DNA from: Sisyra terminalis
Lineage: Eukaryota > Arthropoda > Insecta > Neuroptera > Sisyridae
Reading direction: 5' to 3'
Length of the DNA stretch: 64,000 bases
Assembly (NCBI GenBank): GCA_958496175.1
Contig: OY292276.1
Span: 23,206,001-23,270,000 of the forward strand
A program made the position numbers and the translations under genes. Positions within the stretch are counted from its first letter, which is position 1. Every line of letters begins with the position of its first letter. The notes under the pieces are model-generated. The model saw nothing but the letters and a program-made list of their open reading frames with translations, was not told the origin of the DNA and ran no database searches. This document shows, piece after piece, positions 52,501 through 61,775 of this stretch.

Positions 52501-55252
52501 TATCTTACGTCCTTTATTTTTTTGCTAAAAAATTACTACTTTACTTTTTAAGGGGAAATAAATCTTGTAACTTAAAAAGTATACCAAAAAGTAACGTAGA
52601 TACCAAGATACTACGAGATAAGGTGCAAAATTCTATTTTTTTGTTGTTATACATCTAAAATTTGAACTATACGAACTACATGAGATAATAAATTTGCTTT
52701 TTAAATATAATCTTTAAGGTTTGAAATTTTGTAAACTAGTTTTCCATTTCATTGCGATGAATATTCGTTTGAAATTTTGACCATTTTCTTTAAATTTATA
52801 ACTGAGTTAGAATAAATATAAAATATTTCATATCATAATAATAATCAATGTTTTTGAAGATACTTTGAGAAAATATCTAGACGCTAGATGCTGTATCTAG
52901 AAAAAGTTACATCCTTAACAAGTATCTGAAGTTACTTTTACGATACATAAAAAGCTATTTTTTTAATTACTTTGTATATTATGTGTGTACTAAATTTTGT
53001 AATGTATTAGTTAAAGTTCTTTGGTAATCAAATAATGTATTTCTTATCTCTGTTAATTTAGGAAAAAGGATTTTTTTGCCTAATCCCCTTAGTTAAAAAA
53101 GAATTGAAATCACACTTACATTTCTGAGCATAAATGGAAATAATCTTCCTACAGGGTAATAAGGCAAAACAAAATTGAGGATTGAGAAAGATAATTTCTC
53201 TAGTGCACCACGAAAGAGAATGACATAGCATGATAAAAAGCAAGAGAGAGAGAGGGAGAAATAGAAAAAATATCAAATAAATTAGCAGTGTTTTACTTCA
53301 TCAGGCTTAAGTTGGAATAACACCAACGAAACGTTGAAATTGAAATAAATGAAGTAAAATACTGCTAACTTATTTGGTCTACTACATCCTGATATATCCT
53401 TCAAATTAAATATCGATTTAGACCTGCAAGCATGGACCAGAAAAAATATCATTGTATAGTAATACTTGTATATCATTTTATAGTTACTTTAAGTGATCAT
53501 GTTATGTAGCTTTTGGCCATAACACGATAATCACTTGCTTGATTACTCAATTCAATTAACACCTTGTATTTTAATCTTCTATCGTTTTCAAGTATTTATA
53601 GGAGATTAGGCAAACGAATTTCCTTTTTTCCTAAATTAAAAAAGAAAAGAAATACATTATCTGATTACCAAGGAACTTTACCTAATAAATTATAAAACTT
53701 AGAACACACATAATATACAAAGTAATTAAAAAAATAGCGATTAAGTATAGTAAAAGTAACTTCAGACACTTGTTAAGGATGTAACTTTTCTAGATACAGT
53801 ATCTAACGCCTAGATACTTTCCCATAGTATCTTCGAAAGCTTTAATTATTATTATGATTTAAAATATTTCTTATTTATTTTAATTCAGTTATAAATTAAG
53901 AAAAATGGTCACAATTTCAAACAAATATTCATCGCAATGAAACGGAAAACTAATTTACAAAACTTCATACCTGAAAGATTACTTTTAAAAAGCAAATTCA
54001 TTATCTCATGTGGTTGGTTGGCATGGTTCATATTTTAGATATAAAAGAAGTAAGCCTTTTGGGTATATACACAGTTGTTTTTTGTTCAGTTCAATTTAGA
54101 ATCTTGTTTTGTTCAGTGAACGTAACAGCCAAAATTAACTTCCGTAACAAACATCCATATCCGACTTCCGTAACAAATTTATTTTTCCTTCTAATACTGC
54201 GCCTAAAGAAGTACAACTTCAAAAATCGATTCTTCAGCCAAATAAGTAAGTCAATTTTTTTGTCGTAGACTAGTGGTGAACAGTTTTTAATTCAAATAAA
54301 TTTCAAAAACCGACGATAAAGAAACATTGACAAGCTGATAATTCAACTTGATACCACGACAAATACACAGGTGGTACTTTCCCATAAAGCTCATACATTA
54401 CACTTATGAAAAATATCTTCAAACATACACTTCATCTGTTTAAATTTTTTGTCTTATTTTGAACTCTTGAAGCTCTTTGACTTGGTGAAAATGCTCATTA
54501 TTTGAACATAATTAATCTTAAATTAAATAAGCTCATTCAAAAATATCGTAATTAAAAACAAAAAAATGTTTTTTTCAACAAATCTTGGGAATTAAAATAG
54601 GTCAACTGGTTTAAAGAGAATGAGTTAATGAAAAAGTTGTTAAGTTTTCTGTTGAAAAACTTGTTGTTTTGATCGTTTACGATTCGCCTTTCGGCTCTTC
54701 AGTGGTTGAAAGAAAAGTTTTTCTCAGCAATTCTATCAAAATTAATTTGACATGAAAATAAGTTTAACTCCAGAAGTTTTCTGGAGATTTTAAAGGAAAA
54801 TGTTCACATTTATAGAAACAATAATTAAAGATTAACAGTCAACACGTTCAAAAGTTCTGACGCATTTATCGAAAATTGACATTGATAACAAATTTAAAAC
54901 TTGAATTAAAAATCATTAAAAGTTATAAGTGGCAAACGTTTAGAAATAGACTTTGAGTTGAGAGAGGAAAGAAGATACCATTACAATGTAAATGTATATT
55001 TGTTAAAGATAAATTTAATGTTGAACCCCCTATTGATAGATACCACTTACCGAAATTCGACAAAGCCCTGATGCAGCAAAAGGGCCATAAAGTCTCCAGC
55101 CATATCATCCCGTTCTCCCGTAAGGAAAAAAATTCCATCGTAAGCTTCCGGACGAAGTTCCAACGTCAGCTGTACGTGTTTGTACGCAGCCCGAAGTGCG
55201 GGAAAAGCCAACCAACTGTGTCCGGAAAATCGAGGCGAATGAATTCGAACTT
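27622..55252 (-). CDS. EGFLAM: Pikachurin-like (EGFLAM) protein, C-terminal 622 residues in five exons
   Basis: Five exons (55252-55051, 36271-36127, 32592-32403, 29013-28653, 28594-27622) join with GT-AG introns and consistent phases into 622 residues ending at a TGA. Domain order is LamG1 (about 1-170), EGF (about 186-221, six cysteines), LamG2 (about 225-399), EGF (403-434, six cysteines), LamG3 (about 449-620). Order and local motifs match the C-terminal half of pikachurin: GGVPNF, the GANVDNCPHPC lead into the second EGF, LFVGGMSKP, and a final GQNV-R-C. In vertebrates pikachurin is a secreted matrix protein whose LamG domains bind dystroglycan at photoreceptor synapses; the insect role is not something I can state. 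Agrin and perlecan share LamG/EGF tails and are the alternatives, but the last domain fits pikachurin better. The N-terminal FN3 and first EGF exons and signal peptide are upstream, outside the window. Confidence 0.88.
28653..29013 (-). CDS. EGFLAM: Pikachurin-like exon: EGF module and first half of LamG2
   Basis: The exon begins AG (completing Gln), then ECTADRC. The EGF cysteines have the spacing C-x4-C-x5-C-x8-C-x-C-x8-C (CSRVPCQHGGKC then CVCPLGFSGDLC). LamG2 follows with SFNGSSYLRYKG and GDFMAVYMNEGYLEFAFDLG. The acceptor is ttgcag ending at 29014; the donor is GTATTC at 28652. The 58-bp intron to the next exon is short, as is common in insects. Confidence 0.92.
30490..31135. repeat. Two tandem copies of a roughly 320-bp repeat unit
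   Basis: Shared in order: acgcacagt(aac/tgc)ggg, ttcatatatttatctgaatc, tgatgttt/cctttgttttc, taaagattctcgagt, tttttcagaaaagatt, catcattgttgccgatacta, ggacttttgatgcgatgg. Unit 1 runs to about 30850 and unit 2 to about 31135. This could be a satellite or the repeated 5' part of a retroelement; family unknown. Confidence 0.65.
31190..31425 (+). repeat. GC-richer tract, possible retroelement fragment
   Basis: The tract includes accccgaaggaggaagaactc, gtggaaggcaaaggagtaat and caccgcataaaaggatcc, which have the look of non-LTR retrotransposon untranslated sequence. No protein match was made. It directly follows the tandem units above, so the two may belong to one element. Confidence 0.35.
32403..32592 (-). 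CDS. EGFLAM: Pikachurin-like exon: end of LamG1
   Basis: The exon starts on a full codon (GLFSRITFREPLFIGGPGN) and carries the closing LamG cysteine in KGLRGCVRHLEVNDH. It ends with one base of a split Gln codon before the donor GTAAGT. The acceptor is ttatcag. This completes LamG1 and leads into the EGF module of the next exon. Confidence 0.88.
32593..36126 (-). other. 3.5-kb intron, no recognisable content
   Basis: Intron within LamG1. It is AT-rich throughout, with runs of A and T. I saw no coding, repeat or RNA feature I can support. Confidence 0.75.
36127..36271 (-). CDS. EGFLAM: Pikachurin-like exon: middle of LamG1
   Basis: One base completes the Arg codon split from the previous exon; 48 codons follow, beginning FDCGSGVGVVRSEE and containing the LamG core motif LNQWNRLTLYRH. 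The acceptor is ttatag and the donor GTAATT at 36126. The exon is too short to appear as a long ORF and was found by following the broken LamG domain. Confidence 0.88.
36917..37042. repeat. Imperfect tandem duplication, 63-bp unit
   Basis: The stretches ttttctttggaacataagaa ... gtcctaaatttgtaagactc and ttttctttggaacgtaaaaa ... gttctaaatttggacagctc are offset by about 63 bp. Confidence 0.65.
37201..37294. repeat. Minisatellite, 13-bp unit
   Basis: The unit cctaactactaaa is repeated about four times with changes and is bracketed by two copies of cctcacaaatatgattcta. Confidence 0.65.
37739..38187. mobile_element. Inverted-repeat MITE, possibly PIF/Harbinger type
   Basis: A 449-bp element whose ends, GGTGTCACTTCATGTTGATG and (reversed) GGTACAATTTCATATTTACG, continue as inverted arms of about 85 bp (gctgatttccagcgtcaaat shared). 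Flanks are TAA and TAT, near the 3-bp TWA duplication of Harbinger elements. Two inner direct repeats of cacttgacgctg relate to the arm. No coding capacity. Confidence 0.65.
38715..38945. repeat. Diverged inverted repeat with a piece shared with 10255
   Basis: The sequences accaacatgtatgatcaaca and agtaaagttatgg recur reversed as ccataactctgtaaat and ctgaccatgattgtatgc. The 3' end (agtacaaggaaatcatg, catccacatcagat) matches 10255-10310. This suggests a small decayed dispersed element. Confidence 0.45.
40265..40720 (-). pseudogene. RTE-like non-LTR reverse transcriptase fragment (C-terminal)
   Basis: Minus-strand peptides: NIRSRIEM, then MNMRNFFGRKWLND, KLRMAKCSLFTIVLYGMEA, TLNQRNLNKIQAFKM, then WIYCKVLKISYLNRTPNKK, VKIRKLQYPGRIM. 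This is the thumb/C-terminal part of RTE/BovB-group reverse transcriptase, with LYGxExxTLN, NKIxAFxM and RKLxYxGxIMR (family knowledge). A 16-nt insertion containing a repeat of gtggatat shifts the frame near 40490. The upstream RT core and endonuclease are missing. Confidence 0.8.
42692..42757 (-). repeat. Solo arm related to the element at 37739
   Basis: On the minus strand, GGTGAAATTTCACACAGTCG, then CTGGACGCTGG, then GTGGTCACGTGAC parallels the arm of the 37.7-kb element. I could not find a partner arm nearby. Confidence 0.5.
43154..43409. mobile_element. Probable hAT-like MITE
   Basis: A 256-bp element with ends CAAGAGTGGCCAGC and (reversed) CAGAGGTAATCAACCCGCGG, with a GC-rich inner end (catgcggctcgtgcgccgcg). 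Flanks are TCTTACAC and CTTTACAC, 6 of 8 matching, an old 8-bp duplication. The overlapping short open frames are not genes. Confidence 0.55.
45919..46063. mobile_element. Partial copy of the hAT-like MITE of 21886
   Basis: It begins CAGTATTTCTTAACCTTT, then gcacccctttgaatttgaaa, cctcttgaaaaatgtgtttg, cttattgtcaaag, all in the order of the reverse complement of 21886-22084. The far end is lost. Confidence 0.65.
46190..46590. repeat. Long inverted repeat (foldback)
   Basis: The left arm, aagtatttctcgggaatttg, gatacggagta, ttttcaaattttgcaacgtt, recurs reversed around 46440-46570 (gttgcaaaatttgaaaa, ccgtattcaagttctcgcga). Arms are about 120 bp, with weaker inverted similarity continuing inward. 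No coding capacity. Confidence 0.7.
47003..47135 (+). repeat. Single arm of the foldback family of 8208
   Basis: The stretch atccttggtgataacag, aattctcagtggactaggat, agtagttaaaacttgatttt, cgcaacgtttcag, ctcaggcgttcataa matches the 8208-8457 arms. It is not followed by an inverted partner. Confidence 0.7.
48997..49252. repeat. Inverted repeat element (foldback)
   Basis: The left arm, aaataaattaatgaactgaa, tatcatcgatattaaggtga, aatgagaatcgttagctatc, caaagcaagg, is mirrored by cctcgctttg, gatagtttacgattctcata, cgccttaacattgatga, taatttattt. Arms are about 110 bp with a loop of about 30 bp. Confidence 0.7.
52485..52654. repeat. Dispersed repeat, copy B, abutting a long inverted repeat
   Basis: Homologous to 4655-4855: aagatactatatctta, aatcttgtaacttaaaaagt, agtaacgtagataccaagat. 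It continues straight into the left arm of the 52655-54045 structure, so it may be that element's flanking or terminal part. Confidence 0.55.
52655..54045. mobile_element. Large foldback element, about 430-bp arms
   Basis: The left arm 52655-53088 and right arm 53605-54045 are inverted copies over their whole length, for example actacatgagataata / ttatctcatgtgg, tcattgcgatgaatattcg / attcatcgcaatga, aagttacatccttaacaagt / cttgttaaggatgtaactt, ttaatttaggaaaaagga / tccttttttcctaaatta. The 515-bp centre holds a second small foldback. No transposase was recognised; short frames inside are not genes. Confidence 0.78.
53279..53375. repeat. Small foldback nested in the centre of the large one
   Basis: The segment aaattagcagtgttttacttc is mirrored by gaagtaaaatactgctaact. 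Between them lies catcaggcttaagttgg ... ccaacgaaacgttg, itself a short stem (gttggaataacaccaac). Confidence 0.6.
55051..55252 (-). CDS. EGFLAM: Pikachurin-like exon: first half of LamG1
   Basis: The acceptor ccacag ends at 55253 and the exon starts with two bases (AA) finishing a split codon, then VRIHSPRFSGHSWLAFPALR and, near the end, GDFMALLLHQGFVEF. The donor is GTAAGT at 55050. It is a GC-richer island in very AT-rich surroundings. The reading frame upstream of the acceptor is not coding, so a further 5' exon is required. Confidence 0.88.
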
Positions 55253-58200
55253 CTGTGGACCAATAAAACACAATATTATTATATAAACAAGTATCCGTAC
55301 CTTTATGTGAAAAGAAAATTATAATTTCATTTCAACATTTTTATCCAACCTTTTTTTTCGCAAAATGTTGAGTTAATTAAACGAAAAACGTAGAGCTGTT
55401 TTTCAGAAGCCATTCATTCTAGCTTAAAAGGAAAATGAAAAGCGTAAGTAGAAAAACAGAAAGGAAATCTAATTAAAAAATAAACTTTTCTAGAAGTTTC
55501 TTAATTGGGTGATAATTTTTCTGTTTACAGCAATTAAACTAAGCTATAAGATTTATTTATTTTTTCAAAATTAGAATTTGGTTCAGTGATTACTCACTTA
55601 TTCCGTCAAATTAAACAATAAACTCATGAAATTGTAAAGAAATTAAATATACTATATGTGTGGATTGCTTTTAAAATTAAAAAAAATGGTAAAAAAATTG
55701 ATACACAAAAATTAAGAATTTTCATGTATTTTGAATTGTTATTATTTTAATTGTAGGTCAATTATTAAAAATTCTGTTAACAGTACAAAATGCTTGATTT
55801 CATTTTCCGACGATTGGAATATATTTGATACATTTAGTGATTACTTTCGAATTTCTTAGAGAAAGCTCAACATTTTGATACATCTTTCTACATGAGCTTT
55901 GGCAAAAATCTAATTGAATTTCAAAATTTTCCGGCCAATATAATCTTGATCAAGTTCCCTGATATAGCTTTTTGAAATTTATATTGTTGCGGACATTTGA
56001 AAGTTCAAATAATTAAAATGGAGTTAGATAAAAGATGTTCGAACATATTCTATATGGGATAGAATATGCGAGAAGCATCTGGAAAGGTGGTTAATCGAAA
56101 GCAATTAACAATGAAAAATAAATTGATCCTGACAATAGTTGCTTTAATAATCGATTTATAAAATAAATAAGTAATCGTGTGGAATAGAATAAATTGTTAT
56201 TGTTGTATGTTGTAAAACACAAATCCAACGAAACCATCAAAATAAATAAGTTTAAGCAATACAATATGTTATCAGACAGTTTCGCATTCTAGATTTGTTA
56301 AATAAATTTTAGTTTAAAAAAATCTATCTTTAAAAATCAATTTCAATAAATAGAAACATTATTTCACTTATTTTATATACCTGGACGTTGTAAATTGATT
56401 TGTAGATTATAAAAATGGGTTCAAAAATACTTAGTGGGAAGTGTTTATCTTAAGAGGACAAGTTAGCACTGTTCTATTCTTTTATTTTATTTTAAAAGCT
56501 TCAATTTAAAGCTTCATTTTTATTTTCAAAAATACAATCCCTGCATATTTCTATCTTTAAAATTTATTTATTAAGTATAATTTAATAATTCAACTATGTT
56601 ATTTTTCTTGCTTTTCATGATTTACTTTTACATATGTAATAATAGCCAAAAAAGAAACCAAGTGTAGGATCCGGTGTTTTTATAACGAAGTTTCATTGTT
56701 AAGGTTTCATTGTAGACACCCAATATAACTAGTTTTTGTATATTTTAATAAAAAATAAATTAAATTATTTCTTATCTTAAGATTAGTAAAATCATGTGTC
56801 GTTGAAAAATGTATTGTAAATGGGTAATATTTTTACTGCAATAGGAAAATTGAAATGGTACAATATTCTTATAGTAATTAGAAACTATAACAATAGTCAC
56901 TAATACCAACACAATTATGTAACCCATATGGTGCAGCAGGATATTTTTGGTAAATTATGTAAAAATTGAAAATAACCATTTATAAAATAATTCCCAGATT
57001 TTCTGTGCGTGCATCACGCAAGAACTATCGAATACATTTCCATCGTTTTTTTCTCTTCCAGTTCTTAAAAATTTGATATTTACATAAATTTTCAAATAAT
57101 AACAGTTTATTAGTATTTAAAGTTTTCATACTAAAAGAATGACTGGATTAGTTTTTCACGGCGTTATTCCTTAAGTTACAACAATTAAACCTAGATTTAC
57201 AAAATATCTTGACTGATGAATAAGCGCTCAGTGTAATATTAATATGAGGTCAGAAACTTGCTTCAAGAAGAACTTGCATTCGTTGGCTCTTTGGACCCAT
57301 GGTTTTTTAAGGGCAGTTCAAAAAAATAGAAGTGAAATCTTGAAATAAAAACCGATTTCCTAAATCGTAATAAATATTTTCTTAATTTTTTCTTCAAATT
57401 TAGTGATAATAAACATGAGGCTCGCTTTTTTTAAAAAAAAATCTCAAAATTCAGCCCCTTAAAATTTCAAAGATTCCCAGCTCCTGATGTAGGGTAGTGA
57501 TGAGTAAATAACCTTAATAACTTAGCAAGCATACTTTATGGGAAACTTTAATGCCTAAGCGCGGCGTCCTCGCTACAGTTTAGTGTGTGGTATAGTAGCA
57601 AGTTGGATTTTTGTTGACATTAGTTCCTTTTAGAATCGTCAAATCAGGCAATGTTGCATTTTCTACTTTGCTTTTAATTTAATTCGCGAATAAATTGGTC
57701 TATAATGAAGATTCATCCACAAAAAAGAAAACACACCATATGAATTTGAATTAACAACAAATAGCAATTTGATTAATAAAAAAGTAGCAAATGCAACGTT
57801 TCCAGACTTGACGGTTCTAAAAAGAAAATGAGCCTTTTTGGGTATTGGTTTGACCTGAGATTTGATATGAAGTGTTGCGGAAAAATTTTGATACATTAAA
57901 GGCGCTAGAAACCGAAGAAGTTTGGAAATCCTTGAATTAGTGTATAAAAACAATATCTTAGGAATTTATAAATATTCTCATACTAGTCCTGGGTACAAGC
58001 TAGAATCAATTACTTTCTAAATAATAAATATCGCCACCAACCAAATTTGTGAAAGTTTCTTTTTTGGATAGTGAAAAGAATGTGTTTTGTAAATCAAGGA
58101 ATACTTAATTACAAATTGGTAAGCTGATACTTTTGGAAAATTTATTTGTAAGAGATATAAAGAGAAAATTGAGAGTCGAAGCAATATATTTAAAATCAAG

Positions 58201-60924
58201 AATTTTGAAATAAGTGAAGGAGGTTCAAAGTACAGCACTAGGCAGATAATAAATTAATGGAGGTCAAATGTGTTATCAAAGACCGGAATAATTTTATTTG
58301 AAACATAAGCTCTTAAGTATTAACGTGAAATTTATCTCATTTTACTGACCTAAATTCATAAATTTTGCCAAAAATATATAAAATTTAGAAGAATTGACTT
58401 TTTACTAACAATGAAATTTAAAATTTTTAGGATAGAAATTAATCCAACAGTAGTTCATATCAGAATACAAGCACAGAACCAAGTTGGTACGAGCTTAATA
58501 GATTATAACGGTAACTTTAAGTGAATAATGTTGTTGGAAACCGTTTCAAATTGTGTTCTAAACTTGTTTACTAATTAACTGAACATAGTTATAAATTTTA
58601 CATTAACGCTAATTCTGAGTTTAACATTTTTGTGATACATAAAAATTATTAATAAATTGTATTATAATTTTTGGAGAAATATGAAAATAATAAAATCATA
58701 TAATAAAGATTATGGATTAGTTGTCGATCAAAATGATTGAATGTTTTTTTTTTTTGCTAGTGTTACCTCAAAAGGAGAATTTCGAGACTTTTACCTCATC
58801 AATTATCTTTTTTTTATTTTTTTTTTTTTGGTGTTTGACTAGCTTTGTGATATCAATATTGTTTATAAATTGACGACCATTAAAGAGGAAATTTTCACTT
58901 GGTCGCACGTGTGAGCCACTTGAAACGATCAAAATAAAAAGTTCCCAGAAAATATTGAATCACATTACGAATCACCGATCGTGTCACATTAATATATCTT
59001 CGTTACAAAGATTTGCTCAGAAATTGAACCCTTATTTTCGAGAATAAAAAAACGCATTCATTTTTCAAAGTGAAAAATGCTAAGCGTTTTACTACACTGT
59101 GTTGATGGAATGCATTCTCGGCCATTTTCTGTAATGGAATTGTAAAATGAATTCCTTTTTAATATATACGAATATAACACTTACAAGTTTCAGCGTTACA
59201 AAAATTAAAACATGAGTGAAGAAGGAAAAATGAATTTTTCCAACATGAAGCACATTTATTTATTTTATAATGCATTTTAAATGGAATAATAAATAACATC
59301 TGTTTTTAGTTTTCAGCAATGTTCTTTTCGTATATATGTTTCCTCGTTTTGCAGTGGCTAGCACCAACACGAATGAATTGAAAATGAGAGCTTTCACAGC
59401 AAGCGAAAATTTGATGCCACATTTTTGATTCTTTTTTTATAATGTGCAACACTATGAAAATATTATGCAACAAAACCTTGGTAGAGAATCTCAAATAAGA
59501 ATAATGATAATGAAATTTTCATTAAGGAGCAGATAATTAAAAAATAACATTGGCACAACTAAAGTTCATTTTCCTTTAATTAATTATCTGACTAAACCTG
59601 AAACAAGTTTGATGAATACGTAATTAATTGATTAGTTTTTTTCTTAACCAATACTTCATTCTATAAATTACTAGAGGACCTAGATGATCTTCGTACCGCC
59701 AAAAATTGAATTGTTAACATTAATTGATATCGGTAATATTGCCACATTTTTAATTATTAATAAGTATAGATATTACTAAATACACATACTTATGCTTGAT
59801 TATAACAAATAAAATACGTTTTTTTTAAATACACATTTTATTTTACATATTTAGATTCATTCCTATAAGAACCTTGAACAAATAAAAACCAATATGCATA
59901 CAAAAATTCATAAAATTTCACTTATTCATGAGCTATTAGATAACATAGATATTTCTATATACATTCTTATTTTTACTGTTAATGTCTCTCGATTTTGTAT
60001 TGTTCTTTTGGCCAATTCCCTCCTTATTCACTAATAGTTAGGGACTGGAAGCTTCCTGGGAATATTCATGTTATCTTCAGTACTTTTTTAAACAAAATAT
60101 CAGTTTGATTTTATCATTGGACACTTTAGCAAATGGTTAATGTCGCTCACCTTTCTGCACTAGTACAATGTAATTATTTGAATGTGCTACAACGATGTTC
60201 CGATTTTATTCGAGTAATTATTTTTATCCTTTCTGTGCTGTAGTTTTAAGTGAACCATAGTCTTTGAGCCATTGTACGATGAGTAATTCCTAACTCCTAA
60301 TATTAGGAGTTGGTATATGAATTAGTTTATCTTCTTTTGGTAATATTTTCATTTCGAAGTATTTATTAATTAATTATTAATATTTATTGATCTTATTTCC
60401 AATCTTAAAATAGCGAATGAAGGCTTAAACATGTTTTTTTTTTAAATTATTTTTTTCAGCATTCTAGAGACCCTCTTTGTAATTAGGTACCCATTATAGT
60501 TTTGATGATTTTGATTTTTTTGTAGGTGTTAATACTATTTCTGATTTGAAAAATAATGTTTACTCATTCACCACACCTAACACTTTTTACGCATTATTAA
60601 TTTAAATAAAAATCCAGAAATCCTATCATTATCTTGGCTATAATTCTATAAATATCAGTAGGAAAAATATTACAAATTTTTGTTTATTTTATTGGCGTAT
60701 TAGAAATATTAGGTCGCAGCATTGGTCATGTAAATGATATTTAAATTCAAAAAATCAAATTTAAACGATTGCTATGCGTTTTTCACAAACCACAGGCATC
60801 AATGATTCACTGATCAACAAAATTTTGTAACAAGAAAAGTAAGCAGTAATTTCGAAATATCTACCTAACCTTTCCACAAAATCATATGTATATTAATTTC
60901 AGTAGGTCTAGTTTCCGTGATATT
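55253..60924. other. AT-rich, no exon or element recognised
   Basis: This is inside the pikachurin-like gene (next 5' intron, minus strand). I looked for a cysteine-rich or FN3-like exon on the minus strand and saw none. Open frames at 57663-57953 and 58017-58238 are low complexity. Confidence 0.55.
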
Positions 60925-61775
60925 TTGTAACAATGTCTGTGGTGTTATTAATATTTTGAGAATACAATACAAAATTGAAGAGTGGCGTTTATTTATTGAT
61001 ACTTCAAAAACAAGCTTAAAGGTAATTTTGTTACAATAATGGTAATAATCTTCCCTCTGTACCGGTAGGCTATAGTGCTAACATGAAAGAATCCTATGAA
61101 ACAATGAAATTTCTTCTAGAAAAGATTAAATATGACGAACGCAAATGGAAAATTTGCGGAGATTTAAAAGTTGTTGCCCTTTTATTAGGATTGCTACTTG
61201 GATATACAAAATTTTGTTGTTTTCTTCGTGAATGGAACAGTAGGGATAGAACCATTACGTTAAAAAAAAACTTTGTGAAAGCAAATGATTAAAATGACGC
61301 TGGATTTCAATACCTAAAAGAAAAATTCCCTAAAATTAGTGACGCTAAGATTAAAAAAGGCGTGTTTCTAGGTCCTCAAATTAGGCAAGTGATAAAAGAT
61401 GATATATTTAAAGAACAACTCGATGATCTAGAAAAACCAACTTAGGAATCATTTATAAATATCACCGAAAATTTTCTTGGAAATCACCGATCAAATGACT
61501 ATAAAACTATTATCGAGGAACTTTTAAAGAATTATAAAGCATTAGGCTGCAATATGTCCTAAAGAATACATTTTTTACATTCACATTTAGACTTTTTTCC
61601 CCCAAACTTGGGTGCCGTTAGTGATGAACACAGGGAAAGATTCCACCAAGACATTTTTACCATTGAAAAACGATACCAGGAAAAATGGAGTCCAACTATG
61701 CTGGCAGATTATTGCTGGGGATTACAGAGGGACGTTCCTGACGCAAAATATAGGAGAAAATCATAAGAAAGTACA
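60925..61775 (+). pseudogene. Decayed member of a repeated arthropod gene family of unknown function
   Basis: After one frameshift near 61035, a single frame (61083 onward) reads through four stops as conserved blocks: EWRLFIDTSKTSLK, SVPVGYSANMKESYET, CGDLKVVALLLGLLLGYTKF, GFQYLKEKFPKISDAKI, HFLHSHLDFFPPNLGAVSDE, ERFHQDIFTIEKRYQEKW and MLADYCWGLQRDVPDAKYRR. I recognise these as a highly repeated protein of insect and spider genomes with no assigned function, probably transposon-associated. Compared with what I recall, 30-40 codons are missing after RDR near 61255. Stops at about 61287, 61443, 61560 and 61764 show it is dead. Confidence 0.7.

Larger units (their letters stand above)
36272..55050 (-). 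other. 18.8-kb pikachurin-like intron rich in transposon debris
   Basis: The intron is bounded by GTAAGT at 55050 and an ttatag acceptor at 36272. It is AT-rich. It contains a 63-bp tandem duplication (36.9 kb), a minisatellite (37.2 kb), inverted-repeat elements (37.7, 46.2, 49.0 and 52.7-54.0 kb), an RTE-like fragment (40.3-40.7 kb), hAT-like remnants (43.2 and 45.9 kb) and a foldback half (47.0 kb). I saw no nested gene in it. Confidence 0.8.

Noticed and set aside
27622..55252. Assignment to agrin, perlecan or eyes shut
   Set aside because: Single EGF modules between the three LamG domains and the motifs of the last EGF and LamG3 fit pikachurin better. The call stays at ortholog-like level because the N-terminal half is unseen.
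58740..58830. Poly(T) tracts as retroposon tails
   Set aside because: No adjoining retroposed sequence or target duplication was seen; such runs are frequent here.
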